Assembly: GCA_016936975.1 (NCBI GenBank)
Contig: JAFGWU010000089.1
Location: 1 to 62,518 of the forward strand
Direction: 5' to 3'
Length of the DNA stretch: 62,518 nt
From: Bacteroidales bacterium
Lineage (GTDB): Bacteria; Bacteroidota; Bacteroidia; Bacteroidales; GCA-2748055
In this document: positions 18,379 through 27,095 of the stretch, piece after piece
Layout of the letters: the number at the start of each line of letters is the position of its first letter
How positions within the stretch are numbered: the stretch's first letter is position 1
Notes under the pieces: generated by a model
Told to the model about the DNA's origin: nothing
The model's input: the letters and a program-made list of their open reading frames with translations, nothing else
The model's database searches: none
Program-made: the position numbers and the translations under genes

Positions 18379-21300
18379 TCAGAACGTAATGTTTGCACCA
18401 AACATCAACCGGATGCCCGGAGGGGTTTTGCTGTAGTCTTTCGGCAGAACATCCGGCCTTGACGGGGGTGCCACGTCCGGATCCTGGCCCGAATAGTTGG
18501 TCAATGTAAAAAGGTTGTACCCGGTTGCGTAGATACGCATCTCCTTTATCCTGATCTTCTGGAGGAGTTTCGGGTTTACGAGATAACTCAGGGAAACCGT
18601 TTTTAAACGCAGATAGGAACCGTCCTCCACAAAACGGTCCGATCCCAGCCAGTTATAGCCGTAGTTATAGAGGGCTCTTGGAATATCGGTGGTATCCCCT
18701 TCTCTTCTCCATCTCCAGTTAGTGGCCTTGCTCTGGTTATCGTGGTTATACATTTTTTCCGTATCCATGCGGGTTTGATTGATAATCTCCTGGCCCACTT
18801 TAAAGAACAGGAAGGCATTAAATATTAGACTCTTATACTGTATCTTGAATCCGGCACCCCCCATGAAATCCGGGTTAAGGTCTCCAAGATATACCAGGTC
18901 CAGCTCATCAATTTTCCCATCGTGATTCTGATCCACATATTTTGCGTCCCCACCTTCAAAAACATATCCTGAAGGGCCGCCCATGATCATGGTAAGAGGC
19001 GTGTCGCTGTTGAATCCATAGACCGGGTTCCCGTCTTCATCCCTGACAATGGCATCGTCATCAGAGAGATACACACCTGCGTACTCATACCCGAAGAATC
19101 CCCCCAGGGGTTCTCCCGGCACCACGCTGATTTTATAGTTGCCGTTTTCCAGCATGTTTCCGTATACCAGGCTGTAGTTTTCGGGCAGTCTCAATACCTG
19201 GTTCTGATTCCTTGAGAGGTTGATATTGAAATTAAACTGGAAATCCTGCCTTCTGACCACCGTGTAATCGATCAGGAACTCAAATCCCCTGTTTTCCATC
19301 TCCCCTTCGTTGCGGTCGATGCTGGAAAAACCTGAGTGCTCAGGGATACCTGAATTTTCAAGATAGAGATTCAGGGTTTTCTTCCTATAATAGTCGAGTT
19401 CGATATTCAACCTCCCCTGCAGGCCGTAAAACGAAATCCCCGGATTGATCTGGTCAATGGTTTCCCATTGCAGGCTGGTCAGTTCAACACCTGTGGGGCG
19501 TACACCCTGCATATCCATATAGGAGATGCCTGAGCCTGCTTCGTAAGTATTGAAATAGAGGTAGTTCTGTGCCGGTGAGTTACCACTCTGCCCCCAGCTG
19601 AATCTAAGCTTTAAGTCATCGATAAATGCCAGGTTCTGCAGGAAGGGTTCTTCTGAAAGACGCCAGAATGCCGAAAACGTGGGGAACAGGCCCCACCGGC
19701 TTTCCTTGCTGAACTTGGAATTCCCTTCGTACTTGGCCCCGATCATGATGCTGTATTTGTCTTTATATATATAACTTCCCGTGGCAAATAAACCCATTGC
19801 CCTGTACTGGGTATAGCTGGACCCGAAATAGGTCAGGTGCACATCATTTACCGGTTCCTTTAAAAACGGAGATGCAGATTTGCCTGATTCGGTTTTATAC
19901 CATCTTGACTGGGTCTCTTCCGTGTCGAACTGTGCCATAAATACCAGTTCATGGTTCTGCCGGAGCTCCGGCCTGTAGATGAGCTGGTTAAAAGTAAATA
20001 TGGAACTTTTCTTTGAGAATTCGTTGACTGCATGATTGGTAATGTCATCGCTGTATAAATATCCAATAGCTTTATAAGGCAGAAATTTCGATATTTTATT
20101 GTCAAAAATATCCAGTGTGACCGTGGAGTTAAAAATAAGCCGGGGCGTAATAAAGTATTTTACACTGAAAAGGGCTCTTGCATTATCCTTGTAACGCTGC
20201 TGTTCGCCAAGGTTTGCAAAGGCCACCGGATTATAAGCATCCTTTGCCGTCCCCTGCAGCGTTGAACGAGGCGTAAAATATTCCCCGTAGTGTACATTAT
20301 TTGTATCCCGGTCAAAAATGGAGAGGTTAGGCATTTTCCGGTAGGCAACAGAGCGGAGGGATTTCCACCCGCCGTATTCATAATCCTCCACATCATAAGT
20401 GTTTTCCTGGTCGTAACGGGTATACATAATATCCGTTTTAAACTGCAGTTTGCGTGAAATATCATAGTCCAGGGAACTGCGGAGGTTCAATTTTTTAAGG
20501 TTATTGCCAATGGTTGTCCCGTCCTCGTCAAAGAATCCCATTGACATGTTATACCTGGTTTTTTCCCCGCCGCCGCGCACTGAAAAATCATGTTGATGGG
20601 TAAAGGCATTCCGAGTAATTTCTTCTATCCAGTTCGTATTCTGTGAATAGTTGTAATACTCTTCCCATTCCGGATCAAAAGCAATTTCGTCACTGTAGAA
20701 TGTATTATAGTTATAATTATAATATTCTTCCGTTATGAGGCGGGCGTATCCTGCCCCGTCGAGCATCGGGATGGGGTCGGGTTCCCAGGCCAGGGTGGAT
20801 TTGAAGGTATACTCAAAAATGGGTTTGGATTTAATACCCCGTTTGGTTCTGATCATCAGCACCCCGTTGGAAGCCCTTGAACCCCAGACGGCTGTTGAGG
20901 CGGCATCTTTAAGAACTTCAATGGATTCAATGTCTTCGGGGGAAACGTCGATCAGGCTTCCGAATCGTTCAATATCGGCACTGGCAAAATCGAAACTCTC
21001 ATCGATATTGGCATCATAAGGGATCCCATTAATAACAATAAGGGGCTGGTTTCTTGCATTCAGGGATGCCGTGCCGCGGATCCGGATATTCAGTCCCGCG
21101 CCGGGATCCCCCGATACGGAGGATATATCCACATTTCCAATCCGCCCCTGAAGCATATCTTCGACCGTGGTGGACATCACCGATTTCATTTCCGATAATT
21201 CCAGCCGCGCAACTGCTGTAGCCCTGTCGCGAACGGTTGTTATACCATCGTGACCCATTTTTTCTCCGACCACCACCACTTCCTCCATTTCGATGGATTC

Positions 21301-21612
21301 CGGAGAGAGATCAAAGTTGATCTCGGACCGGCCCCTCACATAAACGGTTTCTTTCTGGTAACCGATAAATGAAACCTGTACCGGATTGTTTACATCGGAA
21401 ATCTTGAAAACATAGTTCCCGTTCAGATCCGATACAGTACCGCTGATAAACCTTCCGTTCTTATCGATTTCCACAATATTCACCGAGGGCAGGGTTTCCC
21501 TGGTCAGCGAATCAACAATACGTCCTTTAATAATGGCTGATTGTCCCTGCACTTTGGTTGCCAGTGAAACCAGGCACAGGATCAAACCTGAAAGCAGTAT
21601 GATTCTTTTCAT
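18379..21612 (-). CDS. SusC/RagA-like TonB-dependent outer-membrane receptor (first module)
   Basis: 1,077 residues. Signal peptide, then a carboxypeptidase-regulatory-like domain (IKGRIVDSLTRETLPSVNIV, about 28-100), a TonB-box-like VVVVGE segment near 113, a plug domain (LQGRIGNVDISSVSGDPG; LNIRIRGTASLNARNQPLIV; IESIEVLKDAASTAVWG) and a 22-strand-type barrel with the aromatic end residue of outer-membrane proteins (GIRLMFGANITF). SusC proteins import oligosaccharides or peptides with energy from TonB. It follows a four-domain FAS1 lipoprotein gene by 22 nt and precedes SusD by 18 nt. No glycoside hydrolase is in this operon, so the substrate remains open. Confidence 0.97.
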   Translation of the reverse strand: MKRIILLSGLILCLVSLATKVQGQSAIIKGRIVDSLTRETLPSVNIVEIDKNGRFISGTVSDLNGNYVFKISDVNNPVQVSFIGYQKETVYVRGRSEINFDLSPESIEMEEVVVVGEKMGHDGITTVRDRATAVARLELSEMKSVMSTTVEDMLQGRIGNVDISSVSGDPGAGLNIRIRGTASLNARNQPLIVINGIPYDANIDESFDFASADIERFGSLIDVSPEDIESIEVLKDAASTAVWGSRASNGVLMIRTKRGIKSKPIFEYTFKSTLAWEPDPIPMLDGAGYARLITEEYYNYNYNTFYSDEIAFDPEWEEYYNYSQNTNWIEEITRNAFTHQHDFSVRGGGEKTRYNMSMGFFDEDGTTIGNNLKKLNLRSSLDYDISRKLQFKTDIMYTRYDQENTYDVEDYEYGGWKSLRSVAYRKMPNLSIFDRDTNNVHYGEYFTPRSTLQGTAKDAYNPVAFANLGEQQRYKDNARALFSVKYFITPRLIFNSTVTLDIFDNKISKFLPYKAIGYLYSDDITNHAVNEFSKKSSIFTFNQLIYRPELRQNHELVFMAQFDTEETQSRWYKTESGKSASPFLKEPVNDVHLTYFGSSYTQYRAMGLFATGSYIYKDKYSIMIGAKYEGNSKFSKESRWGLFPTFSAFWRLSEEPFLQNLAFIDDLKLRFSWGQSGNSPAQNYLYFNTYEAGSGISYMDMQGVRPTGVELTSLQWETIDQINPGISFYGLQGRLNIELDYYRKKTLNLYLENSGIPEHSGFSSIDRNEGEMENRGFEFLIDYTVVRRQDFQFNFNINLSRNQNQVLRLPENYSLVYGNMLENGNYKISVVPGEPLGGFFGYEYAGVYLSDDDAIVRDEDGNPVYGFNSDTPLTMIMGGPSGYVFEGGDAKYVDQNHDGKIDELDLVYLGDLNPDFMGGAGFKIQYKSLIFNAFLFFKVGQEIINQTRMDTEKMYNHDNQSKATNWRWRREGDTTDIPRALYNYGYNWLGSDRFVEDGSYLRLKTVSLSYLVNPKLLQKIRIKEMRIYATGYNLFTLTNYSGQDPDVAPPSRPDVLPKDYSKTPPGIRLMFGANITF

Positions 21613-21634
21613 AGCAGTTTGGTTAGTCTTTTAT

Positions 21635-23878
21635 TTACTCCGTATATTTCAATACGGAGTTAATTTTGTGTAAAACACCTTTTCTCACCAGCTTCCCTGC
21701 GTCTGCATGATCAAGAGAAACCACCTGTCCGGTACGGTCCATAACAGACAGGTTATGGTGAGCATTAATGATTTCAACGGTAGCATTCAGAATTACATTA
21801 TCAACGGTATCCTGGTAAGTATAATTGGTATCGAATGTTCCGGATTTCAAACCGTCGTCGAAAATCACCTCACCGGTCACAAAGTGGTACAGGACGAAAT
21901 TCTTAATGGAATCCTTGCCTTCGGAGCTTGATGGAAACTCGTAGGGAATAAACCCATCTATCCGGGCCTGTTCCATGGCTGAATTGGTCGGGATAAATGC
22001 GGTCCAGTAATCCCCTGCAGCGAGAAATTTCAATCTCGGGATGAACTCCTTCGTGGTCGCGTCTCTGTAGCGGCTGTCAAGCAAATTCAGCCTGACCAGG
22101 AGATCAGCAAATTCCGAAAATTCAGGGTCGGCCAGTTCACAATCGGGTTCAGTCGGGTGGCAGACAAGCAATTGCCCCATTTCAATCCGTGATGCGATAG
22201 GGTGATCCACTTTGACCAGGAACCCGTTCTGTTCATTTGGAACGATTTCCTGCACGGTTGCCAGGTTTCCGGTCACCATGTTTTCGCCGGCGGCAATTTG
22301 ATTATTTGAATAATAGATATAATTACCCGACGACATTTCAACATATTTTCCTTCCCCGTCGAGATCCTCCAGCCTGCCCTTGTAAATCTGGTCCTGTGCA
22401 AACAAAACCAGGTCACTCTCCTTCATGGGGCCCCATTTTCCGTCAACCGGTCCCCGGAACTCCACCACGTCATTGGTAGCATTGTAACGGATTCCGTATG
22501 CTTCAAGCGATTCATCAGTGGCCGCAAAGACTGTAACTTCTGCATCGGGATTGGAAATGGTGGACAGCATATTGGCTTCGTTAAGCACGAATAACAGGGT
22601 TGTGTAATCTTTATCGAAGAATAGCGTTCCCGGAACCGTTGTAAATACATTTGGTTCGAGTACCCTGTCCATTTCATAAATCACTCCGTTACTGCACATA
22701 TAACCCGATACCAGGTCATCCGGGCTGAGGTCCGTTGGATCGCCGAAAGAATTGAAGTAACCGCTGGTTTCAAGTTTTGACCTCAGCACAAGGGCTCCGG
22801 AAAGCTGGGTCTGAAGAATGTAATAGAGTGTCACCCGCGGTATGCTGTCGATGGAAGTATAATACCTGAAAACTGTATTGTCGAGGTAGGCCTGTAATTG
22901 GTCATTGGTGGGCAGAAAAGCGGTCCACATGTTCTGTGGGTCAACAGCCGTGTTGGTAGAAGGTCCCCGCTCTTCGGCGAGGTCAAAAACAAGATCATAG
23001 GATTTCTTATACTCCACATTTCTGTTTTCATCTACCCTGGAACTCGGGTAGATAGCGAACCTCTGGAGCAGATCGTAGTATAATCCGTATTTTTCCGGAT
23101 GGGCGATCATATACTCTTCAATACTGGGCATAGGCGGAACCACCCTGTCCAGAAAATAGATGAATCCGCTTGAGGTCCTCACTTCCAGTTCAGTAGGAAT
23201 TTCCGGGTTGGGAATAACCATGGCATTGTGCCAGTTCAGTCCCTCAAGATTATCGGGGTACCCCAGTTCCCAGGTGCTTCCCGGATACATAAATTCGTAA
23301 TCTGCACCGGCATCGTTGCTGCCGTAATCATCAAACCATTCAGCGGAAAAAAGCGGTACGAACTTGTGATCGGTGAAGATGGTCAACTCCCTTCCCGCCA
23401 TATCGGGGGTATATCTGACGGTTTCTTTGTAAATGTTTTCACTGGGCGTTTCCTTCCTGTGGAACAGGGATGCATATTCTCCCTTGGGACCCTGGAATTC
23501 ATTCCATTCCCATTCATATATCAGGTAGTACCTCGACCTCGGGTTTCGCAATACGTGGAGGGTAAACAGCTGGACCGCTTCTTCTTTTGTGAGATCTTCC
23601 ACGGAGTTGATCCCTGCCGACTCAAAATAGGCTTCGAATGCATCATCGTCAGGGACAAAAAGCGTAAACAGCTGTTTGGTAATGGGATCTGTGTAGTTGG
23701 CCATTTCCATCAGCTTCAGGAAGATGGTATAATTCCCTCGTTCCTCGAGGGTCTCAATACTGGGACCTCCCAGCCAGGGAGGATCTTCAAATCGTTCCTG
23801 ATGCTTGTCACATCCTGTAATACCCAATATCCCGGCAATACATAACACAGCCAGGAATGACCGAAGAATATTGTTCAT
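21635..23878 (-). CDS. Large FAS1 (fasciclin) lipoprotein with four FAS1-like domains
   Basis: 747 residues; lipoprotein signal MNNILRSFLAVLCIAGILG then ITGC (Cys23) followed by D-K. Four FAS1-like units can be placed by their strand motifs: FTLFVPDDDAFEAY (about 40-255, with an insertion), WTAFLPTNDQLQAYL (about 255-412), VTVFAATDESLEAYG (about 412-575) and WTAFIPTNSAMEQAR (about 590-747), the last closing with VLHKINSVLKYTE. FAS1 repeats mediate adhesion in other organisms. In Bacteroidota, FAS1 lipoproteins next to SusCD pairs are common but poorly studied. It is the first gene of a six-gene operon, and the probable promoter region is the AT-rich gap at 23879-24056. Confidence 0.9.
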   Translation of the reverse strand: MNNILRSFLAVLCIAGILGITGCDKHQERFEDPPWLGGPSIETLEERGNYTIFLKLMEMANYTDPITKQLFTLFVPDDDAFEAYFESAGINSVEDLTKEEAVQLFTLHVLRNPRSRYYLIYEWEWNEFQGPKGEYASLFHRKETPSENIYKETVRYTPDMAGRELTIFTDHKFVPLFSAEWFDDYGSNDAGADYEFMYPGSTWELGYPDNLEGLNWHNAMVIPNPEIPTELEVRTSSGFIYFLDRVVPPMPSIEEYMIAHPEKYGLYYDLLQRFAIYPSSRVDENRNVEYKKSYDLVFDLAEERGPSTNTAVDPQNMWTAFLPTNDQLQAYLDNTVFRYYTSIDSIPRVTLYYILQTQLSGALVLRSKLETSGYFNSFGDPTDLSPDDLVSGYMCSNGVIYEMDRVLEPNVFTTVPGTLFFDKDYTTLLFVLNEANMLSTISNPDAEVTVFAATDESLEAYGIRYNATNDVVEFRGPVDGKWGPMKESDLVLFAQDQIYKGRLEDLDGEGKYVEMSSGNYIYYSNNQIAAGENMVTGNLATVQEIVPNEQNGFLVKVDHPIASRIEMGQLLVCHPTEPDCELADPEFSEFADLLVRLNLLDSRYRDATTKEFIPRLKFLAAGDYWTAFIPTNSAMEQARIDGFIPYEFPSSSEGKDSIKNFVLYHFVTGEVIFDDGLKSGTFDTNYTYQDTVDNVILNATVEIINAHHNLSVMDRTGQVVSLDHADAGKLVRKGVLHKINSVLKYTE

Positions 23879-23939
23879 AGTGCAGGCAGTTTAGTTGGTT
23901 GAAGCTAAAGTAATATTTTTCAAGATAATTTTAAAAATT

Positions 23940-23949
23940 TAAACGTTTA
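23940..23949. promoter_or_regulatory. TAAACGTTTA palindrome, possible operator for the FAS1-SusCD operon
   Basis: A perfect 10-bp palindrome with a central CG, the symmetry favoured by LacI-family repressors, lies 62 bp upstream of the first FAS1 start codon in a very AT-rich gap. A related CG-containing inverted repeat, TTTAAACCGTTTAAA, lies at 24047-24061 across the GH5 stop codon. A palindrome of this length is expected by chance tens of times in the window, so location and symmetry are the only support. Confidence 0.3.
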
Positions 23950-24056
23950 TCTTTTCTTTTTAATATATTGTAAATACTCTGATGCCTTTAATCGAATAAG
24001 TTGCCTGTTTAGACTGATACATTGTCTGCTTTCTGCAGGGAAATTCTTTAAACCGT

Positions 24057-26771
24057 TTAAAGGATAAACAATTTAGCAGTGGACAGGAGGCAATTATGAC
24101 TTCTGACCATGATAACATGCATGCCCTTATCCAGGTCGGATGTGCCGATCCGGATTCCGGATTCAGAAACAGCCGGAATGTTTTTTAGCGGCTTTCCAAG
24201 CATATTGCAAATTGAAATATCATACAAACGATCCGGTGTCCCGGTCAGATCAAATTCAATGAAATCAACAGCAGGGTTCGGATAAACCCGGATATCGTTC
24301 CGGATATCACTCTTCATACCAACCCCGCTGGCGGCTGATATCTGGAACCAGTTGGTGTTGAATTCCCCCGAGCTGACATACAATTGCAGGGTGTACCTTC
24401 CTTCATCCAGAAAAACTTTTGTTGATAAGGTTTCCCAGTTTTGCCAGCCGCCGGTGGAAGGTATCACCAGCGTATCGATATTGGTAAATGCATCATCATC
24501 ACCCACGCGGATAATCAGCCGGCTTGAAGCCCTGGTGCTTGCTATGCGGAAATTGATGTTGTAATACTTCGATTCGGGAACGTAAATACGGTAATCGAGA
24601 TAATCTCCCGGGTTGGCGTACCCCATATCCAGTCCTCCCCCCGTGTCGGAACAGGTCTCGCTTATAAAACCGTTGTTGTGTGAATAATCTTCCGCCTGGA
24701 TCCGAGCCGGGACGGTAAACCTGAAAGGCAGGTTGTTTACCACAACGACATTGGAAAATGCTTCCAGCACCTGGTTACCGCTGAGAATTGTATTACCCTG
24801 GAAGGACAATTTAATAGTTCCTCCGTAATACAGGGCCTCAAGGAGATCAATCCTGATTATAAAGGGATTATTTTTAACAAGTGTAACAGTGCTTACTTCT
24901 ATGGGTTTATTGTCGCATGTAACGGAAAAATCTCCCGGGTCAACATTTCCAATCTCAGACGATACCGGTTTATTCAGGTGCAAAAAAACAGAGGTTCCGT
25001 CTTCTGAGGACCCGGCGTAAAGACTTTTGAAACTAATGCTGTCGACGGGCACAGGATTGGCGAATTTGAAGTAATTCAGGTTCGATCCGCCGCGGTCGAA
25101 AATAAACCGCAATTTATTGGTTCCCTTCGGAAGGATCACCTCCTCTAAATCGGTGGTCCTCCAGTTTTGCCATCCTGAAGTTGAGGGGAGACTTACCGGA
25201 GGTGTTATGGTTATTCCGTTTAATTCCAGGCGGACTTCCGATCCACCTGATGCCGATGCGGACCGGATGCCCAGGGTATAACCGGCCATTGAATCCGAAA
25301 CCACCGTATATTCCATCCACTCCCTGTCGTCGGTCCATCCCACATTGAATCCGTTAGAAACCTCATTGTCCGAACACTCTTCAATATCCACCCCGTCGTT
25401 CCTGTATCTGTATCCCTGGTTCCATATCACGTTAACATCTGTACTGAGCCGGTAATTGGCCGAATCGGTATCCACATAGGCGTAAGAACTTCTTCCAAGG
25501 TTGTAATCCGATGCAAATACCGGTTCTCCTGTGCGGACCAGCTTAAAGGGAATGGTTTCTGTCGTTTGGGGTTGCCTGATCAGGGCATCCACCACATCTT
25601 TCTGGAAACTGCAATTCTCCAGGCGGTGGTTTTCAGCAAACTGCAGGACGGCGCTGAAGGCCTCTTCTTCAGTGGGTCTGGAGGCCGAACCCCTCCAGTA
25701 ATTTACAAGTTGAGTATAGTCGTCGTTAACGGTGACCATCAGGGGATTGTTCAGACCCGGTTTTTTCACCGGCCACCACGACCATCCGATCCGTTCCGAT
25801 TCAAAGAGCCCGACGGCACCGGTAAACCAGACATTTGAATTTTCTCCCGATTCACCCATCCAGATGGGAATGTTGTAATTATTTCTCAGGTTCAGGGCAA
25901 AAGAGATGGACTCCCTGCTGGTATAGTTCCAGTATTTATGGAAGCTGTAGACCATGTTATCATCCCAGGGTGGCGTCAGCCCCGAAAAATCATTTGCAAA
26001 TCCGTTTCCTTCTATAAAAATCATATGGTTCTGATCCACTTCCCTGATGGCATTGGTAATATTCCCCATCAGTTCTCTGAGCTGTGAGTTGTTGCCTTCC
26101 GGGAAGGTCCAGTTGGTTTCGTTGATCAGGTCGTATCCTCCCATCCAGGGTTCTTCGCTGTACCGTTCTGCCAGCTTTCTCCAGAGGGCGATGGTTTTGT
26201 CTTTGTTCTCCGGGCTCTCCCAGAGGGAGGGTTTGGAGGGGTCGTAGTCGGATATGTTCGCGTCCTTGCCCTGTCCGCCGGGCGCCCCGTGCAGATCCAG
26301 GATCAGGTACATTTCATTATCCCCGCACCAGTCGAGAAGCGAGTCCAGTAATCTAAACCCGGTGTCGAGCCAGGTTATTTCGCCCGGCACCGGTTCCTCT
26401 TCAATCGGGGGCGTGAACCATTTGTAATGCATGGCAACCCGAACGGAGTTAAATCCCCATGATTTCATGGAATCCACATCAACTCTCCTGAAATGGGATC
26501 CCAGCCACACGGTATAGAAGCTGTCGGTTTTCTCCGGCCCGATGATCTCTTCCAGCCGTGCCCTGAACTCATGCTGGGTTCCAGCCACACCGGAGGTCTG
26601 CATCATGTAGCCTTCCTGGAGCATCCAGTTGCCGGTCCCGATACCCCTTAAGATGATTTCATTTCCCGATCCGTCGTAAATGTATTTGCCTTCCCGGTGC
26701 AGGTATCCCTGTGAGAAAAGAAGCTGTGAGGGAAGCAGGAGCAGGAGTGTCAGTGAGTTAACAAGTTTCAT
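24057..26771 (-). CDS. GH5 glycoside hydrolase with two CBM6-like domains and T9SS tail
   Basis: The start is set at the ATG ending at 26771 (MKLVNSLTLLLLLPSQLLFS), which begins a clean signal peptide; the frame extends 38 codons upstream but that part reads as untranslated leader. From this start the protein is about 904 residues. A GH5 barrel fills roughly residues 22-430: the acid/base Glu is in DLINETNW (Glu218), the nucleophile Glu in WMGESGEN (Glu307), with FHKYWN between them. Two CBM6-like beta-sandwiches follow (each with a GWQNWRTTDL- or GWQNWETLS-type strand), separated by an Ig-like segment. The end is a T9SS tail (IRVYPNPAVDF). GH5 members cut beta-1,4-glucan, mannan or xylan; the subfamily is not assignable by eye. 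It lies after the SusCD pair but behind a terminator. Confidence 0.92.
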   Translation of the reverse strand: MKLVNSLTLLLLLPSQLLFSQGYLHREGKYIYDGSGNEIILRGIGTGNWMLQEGYMMQTSGVAGTQHEFRARLEEIIGPEKTDSFYTVWLGSHFRRVDVDSMKSWGFNSVRVAMHYKWFTPPIEEEPVPGEITWLDTGFRLLDSLLDWCGDNEMYLILDLHGAPGGQGKDANISDYDPSKPSLWESPENKDKTIALWRKLAERYSEEPWMGGYDLINETNWTFPEGNNSQLRELMGNITNAIREVDQNHMIFIEGNGFANDFSGLTPPWDDNMVYSFHKYWNYTSRESISFALNLRNNYNIPIWMGESGENSNVWFTGAVGLFESERIGWSWWPVKKPGLNNPLMVTVNDDYTQLVNYWRGSASRPTEEEAFSAVLQFAENHRLENCSFQKDVVDALIRQPQTTETIPFKLVRTGEPVFASDYNLGRSSYAYVDTDSANYRLSTDVNVIWNQGYRYRNDGVDIEECSDNEVSNGFNVGWTDDREWMEYTVVSDSMAGYTLGIRSASASGGSEVRLELNGITITPPVSLPSTSGWQNWRTTDLEEVILPKGTNKLRFIFDRGGSNLNYFKFANPVPVDSISFKSLYAGSSEDGTSVFLHLNKPVSSEIGNVDPGDFSVTCDNKPIEVSTVTLVKNNPFIIRIDLLEALYYGGTIKLSFQGNTILSGNQVLEAFSNVVVVNNLPFRFTVPARIQAEDYSHNNGFISETCSDTGGGLDMGYANPGDYLDYRIYVPESKYYNINFRIASTRASSRLIIRVGDDDAFTNIDTLVIPSTGGWQNWETLSTKVFLDEGRYTLQLYVSSGEFNTNWFQISAASGVGMKSDIRNDIRVYPNPAVDFIEFDLTGTPDRLYDISICNMLGKPLKNIPAVSESGIRIGTSDLDKGMHVIMVRSHNCLLSTAKLFIL

Positions 26772-26824
26772 TGGATTGCATAATGGTTTTAAAAATAAGA
26801 TTGATGGATTACCGGGTAACCATA

Positions 26825-26857
26825 CAAATTTAAATTTTATTCGGAAAAATAAAATTT
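26825..26857 (-). promoter_or_regulatory. Candidate Bacteroidota promoter of the GH5 gene with overlapping inverted repeat
   Basis: On the minus strand TAAATTTG (26832-26825) matches the Bacteroidota -7 consensus TAnnTTTG exactly. Directly upstream, AAATTTTATT (26832-26841) and AATAAAATTT (26848-26857) form a perfect 10-bp inverted repeat with a 6-nt spacer. That repeat would cover the -33 region and could bind a regulator. No good -33 TTTG is present, consistent with an activated promoter. Confidence 0.45.
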
Positions 26858-27032
26858 CACGATTCCTTCCATATCCAACAGACAACTGATGGCTATGAAG
26901 CTGTTAGCTGAGTGTCCTCCGATTGCCGGGGGCAGTATTACCTGGAAAAGATAACAAAATCCATAGAGAAAACAATAGATTCAAAAAGACTAATGAAACA
27001 GGCTCATGGTATTTTTAATGTTCTGCAAAATA

Positions 27033-27058
27033 ATCCCGGCAGTGTTAACTGCCGGGAT
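27033..27058 (-). terminator. Hairpin terminator after SusD
   Basis: ATCCCGGCAGT (27033-27043) and ACTGCCGGGAT (27048-27058) form a perfect 11-bp GC-rich stem with a 4-nt loop, 37 nt past the SusD stop. On the minus strand it is followed by TATTTTG. This would separate the SusCD transcript from GH5. Confidence 0.75.
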
Positions 27059-27095
27059 AAATGCAGAAGGTCAGCCGTTTTCTAAAGTGTAAAGA

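Larger units (their letters stand above)
26772..27095. other. Intergenic region between SusD and GH5: terminator, promoter and inverted repeat
   Basis: A gap of 324 nt with no supported gene. Read on the minus strand it holds the SusD hairpin terminator (27033-27058), then about 175 nt with no recognised element, then the inverted repeat and TAAATTTG box that probably start GH5 transcription (26825-26857), and a leader of about 50 nt. Confidence 0.6.
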
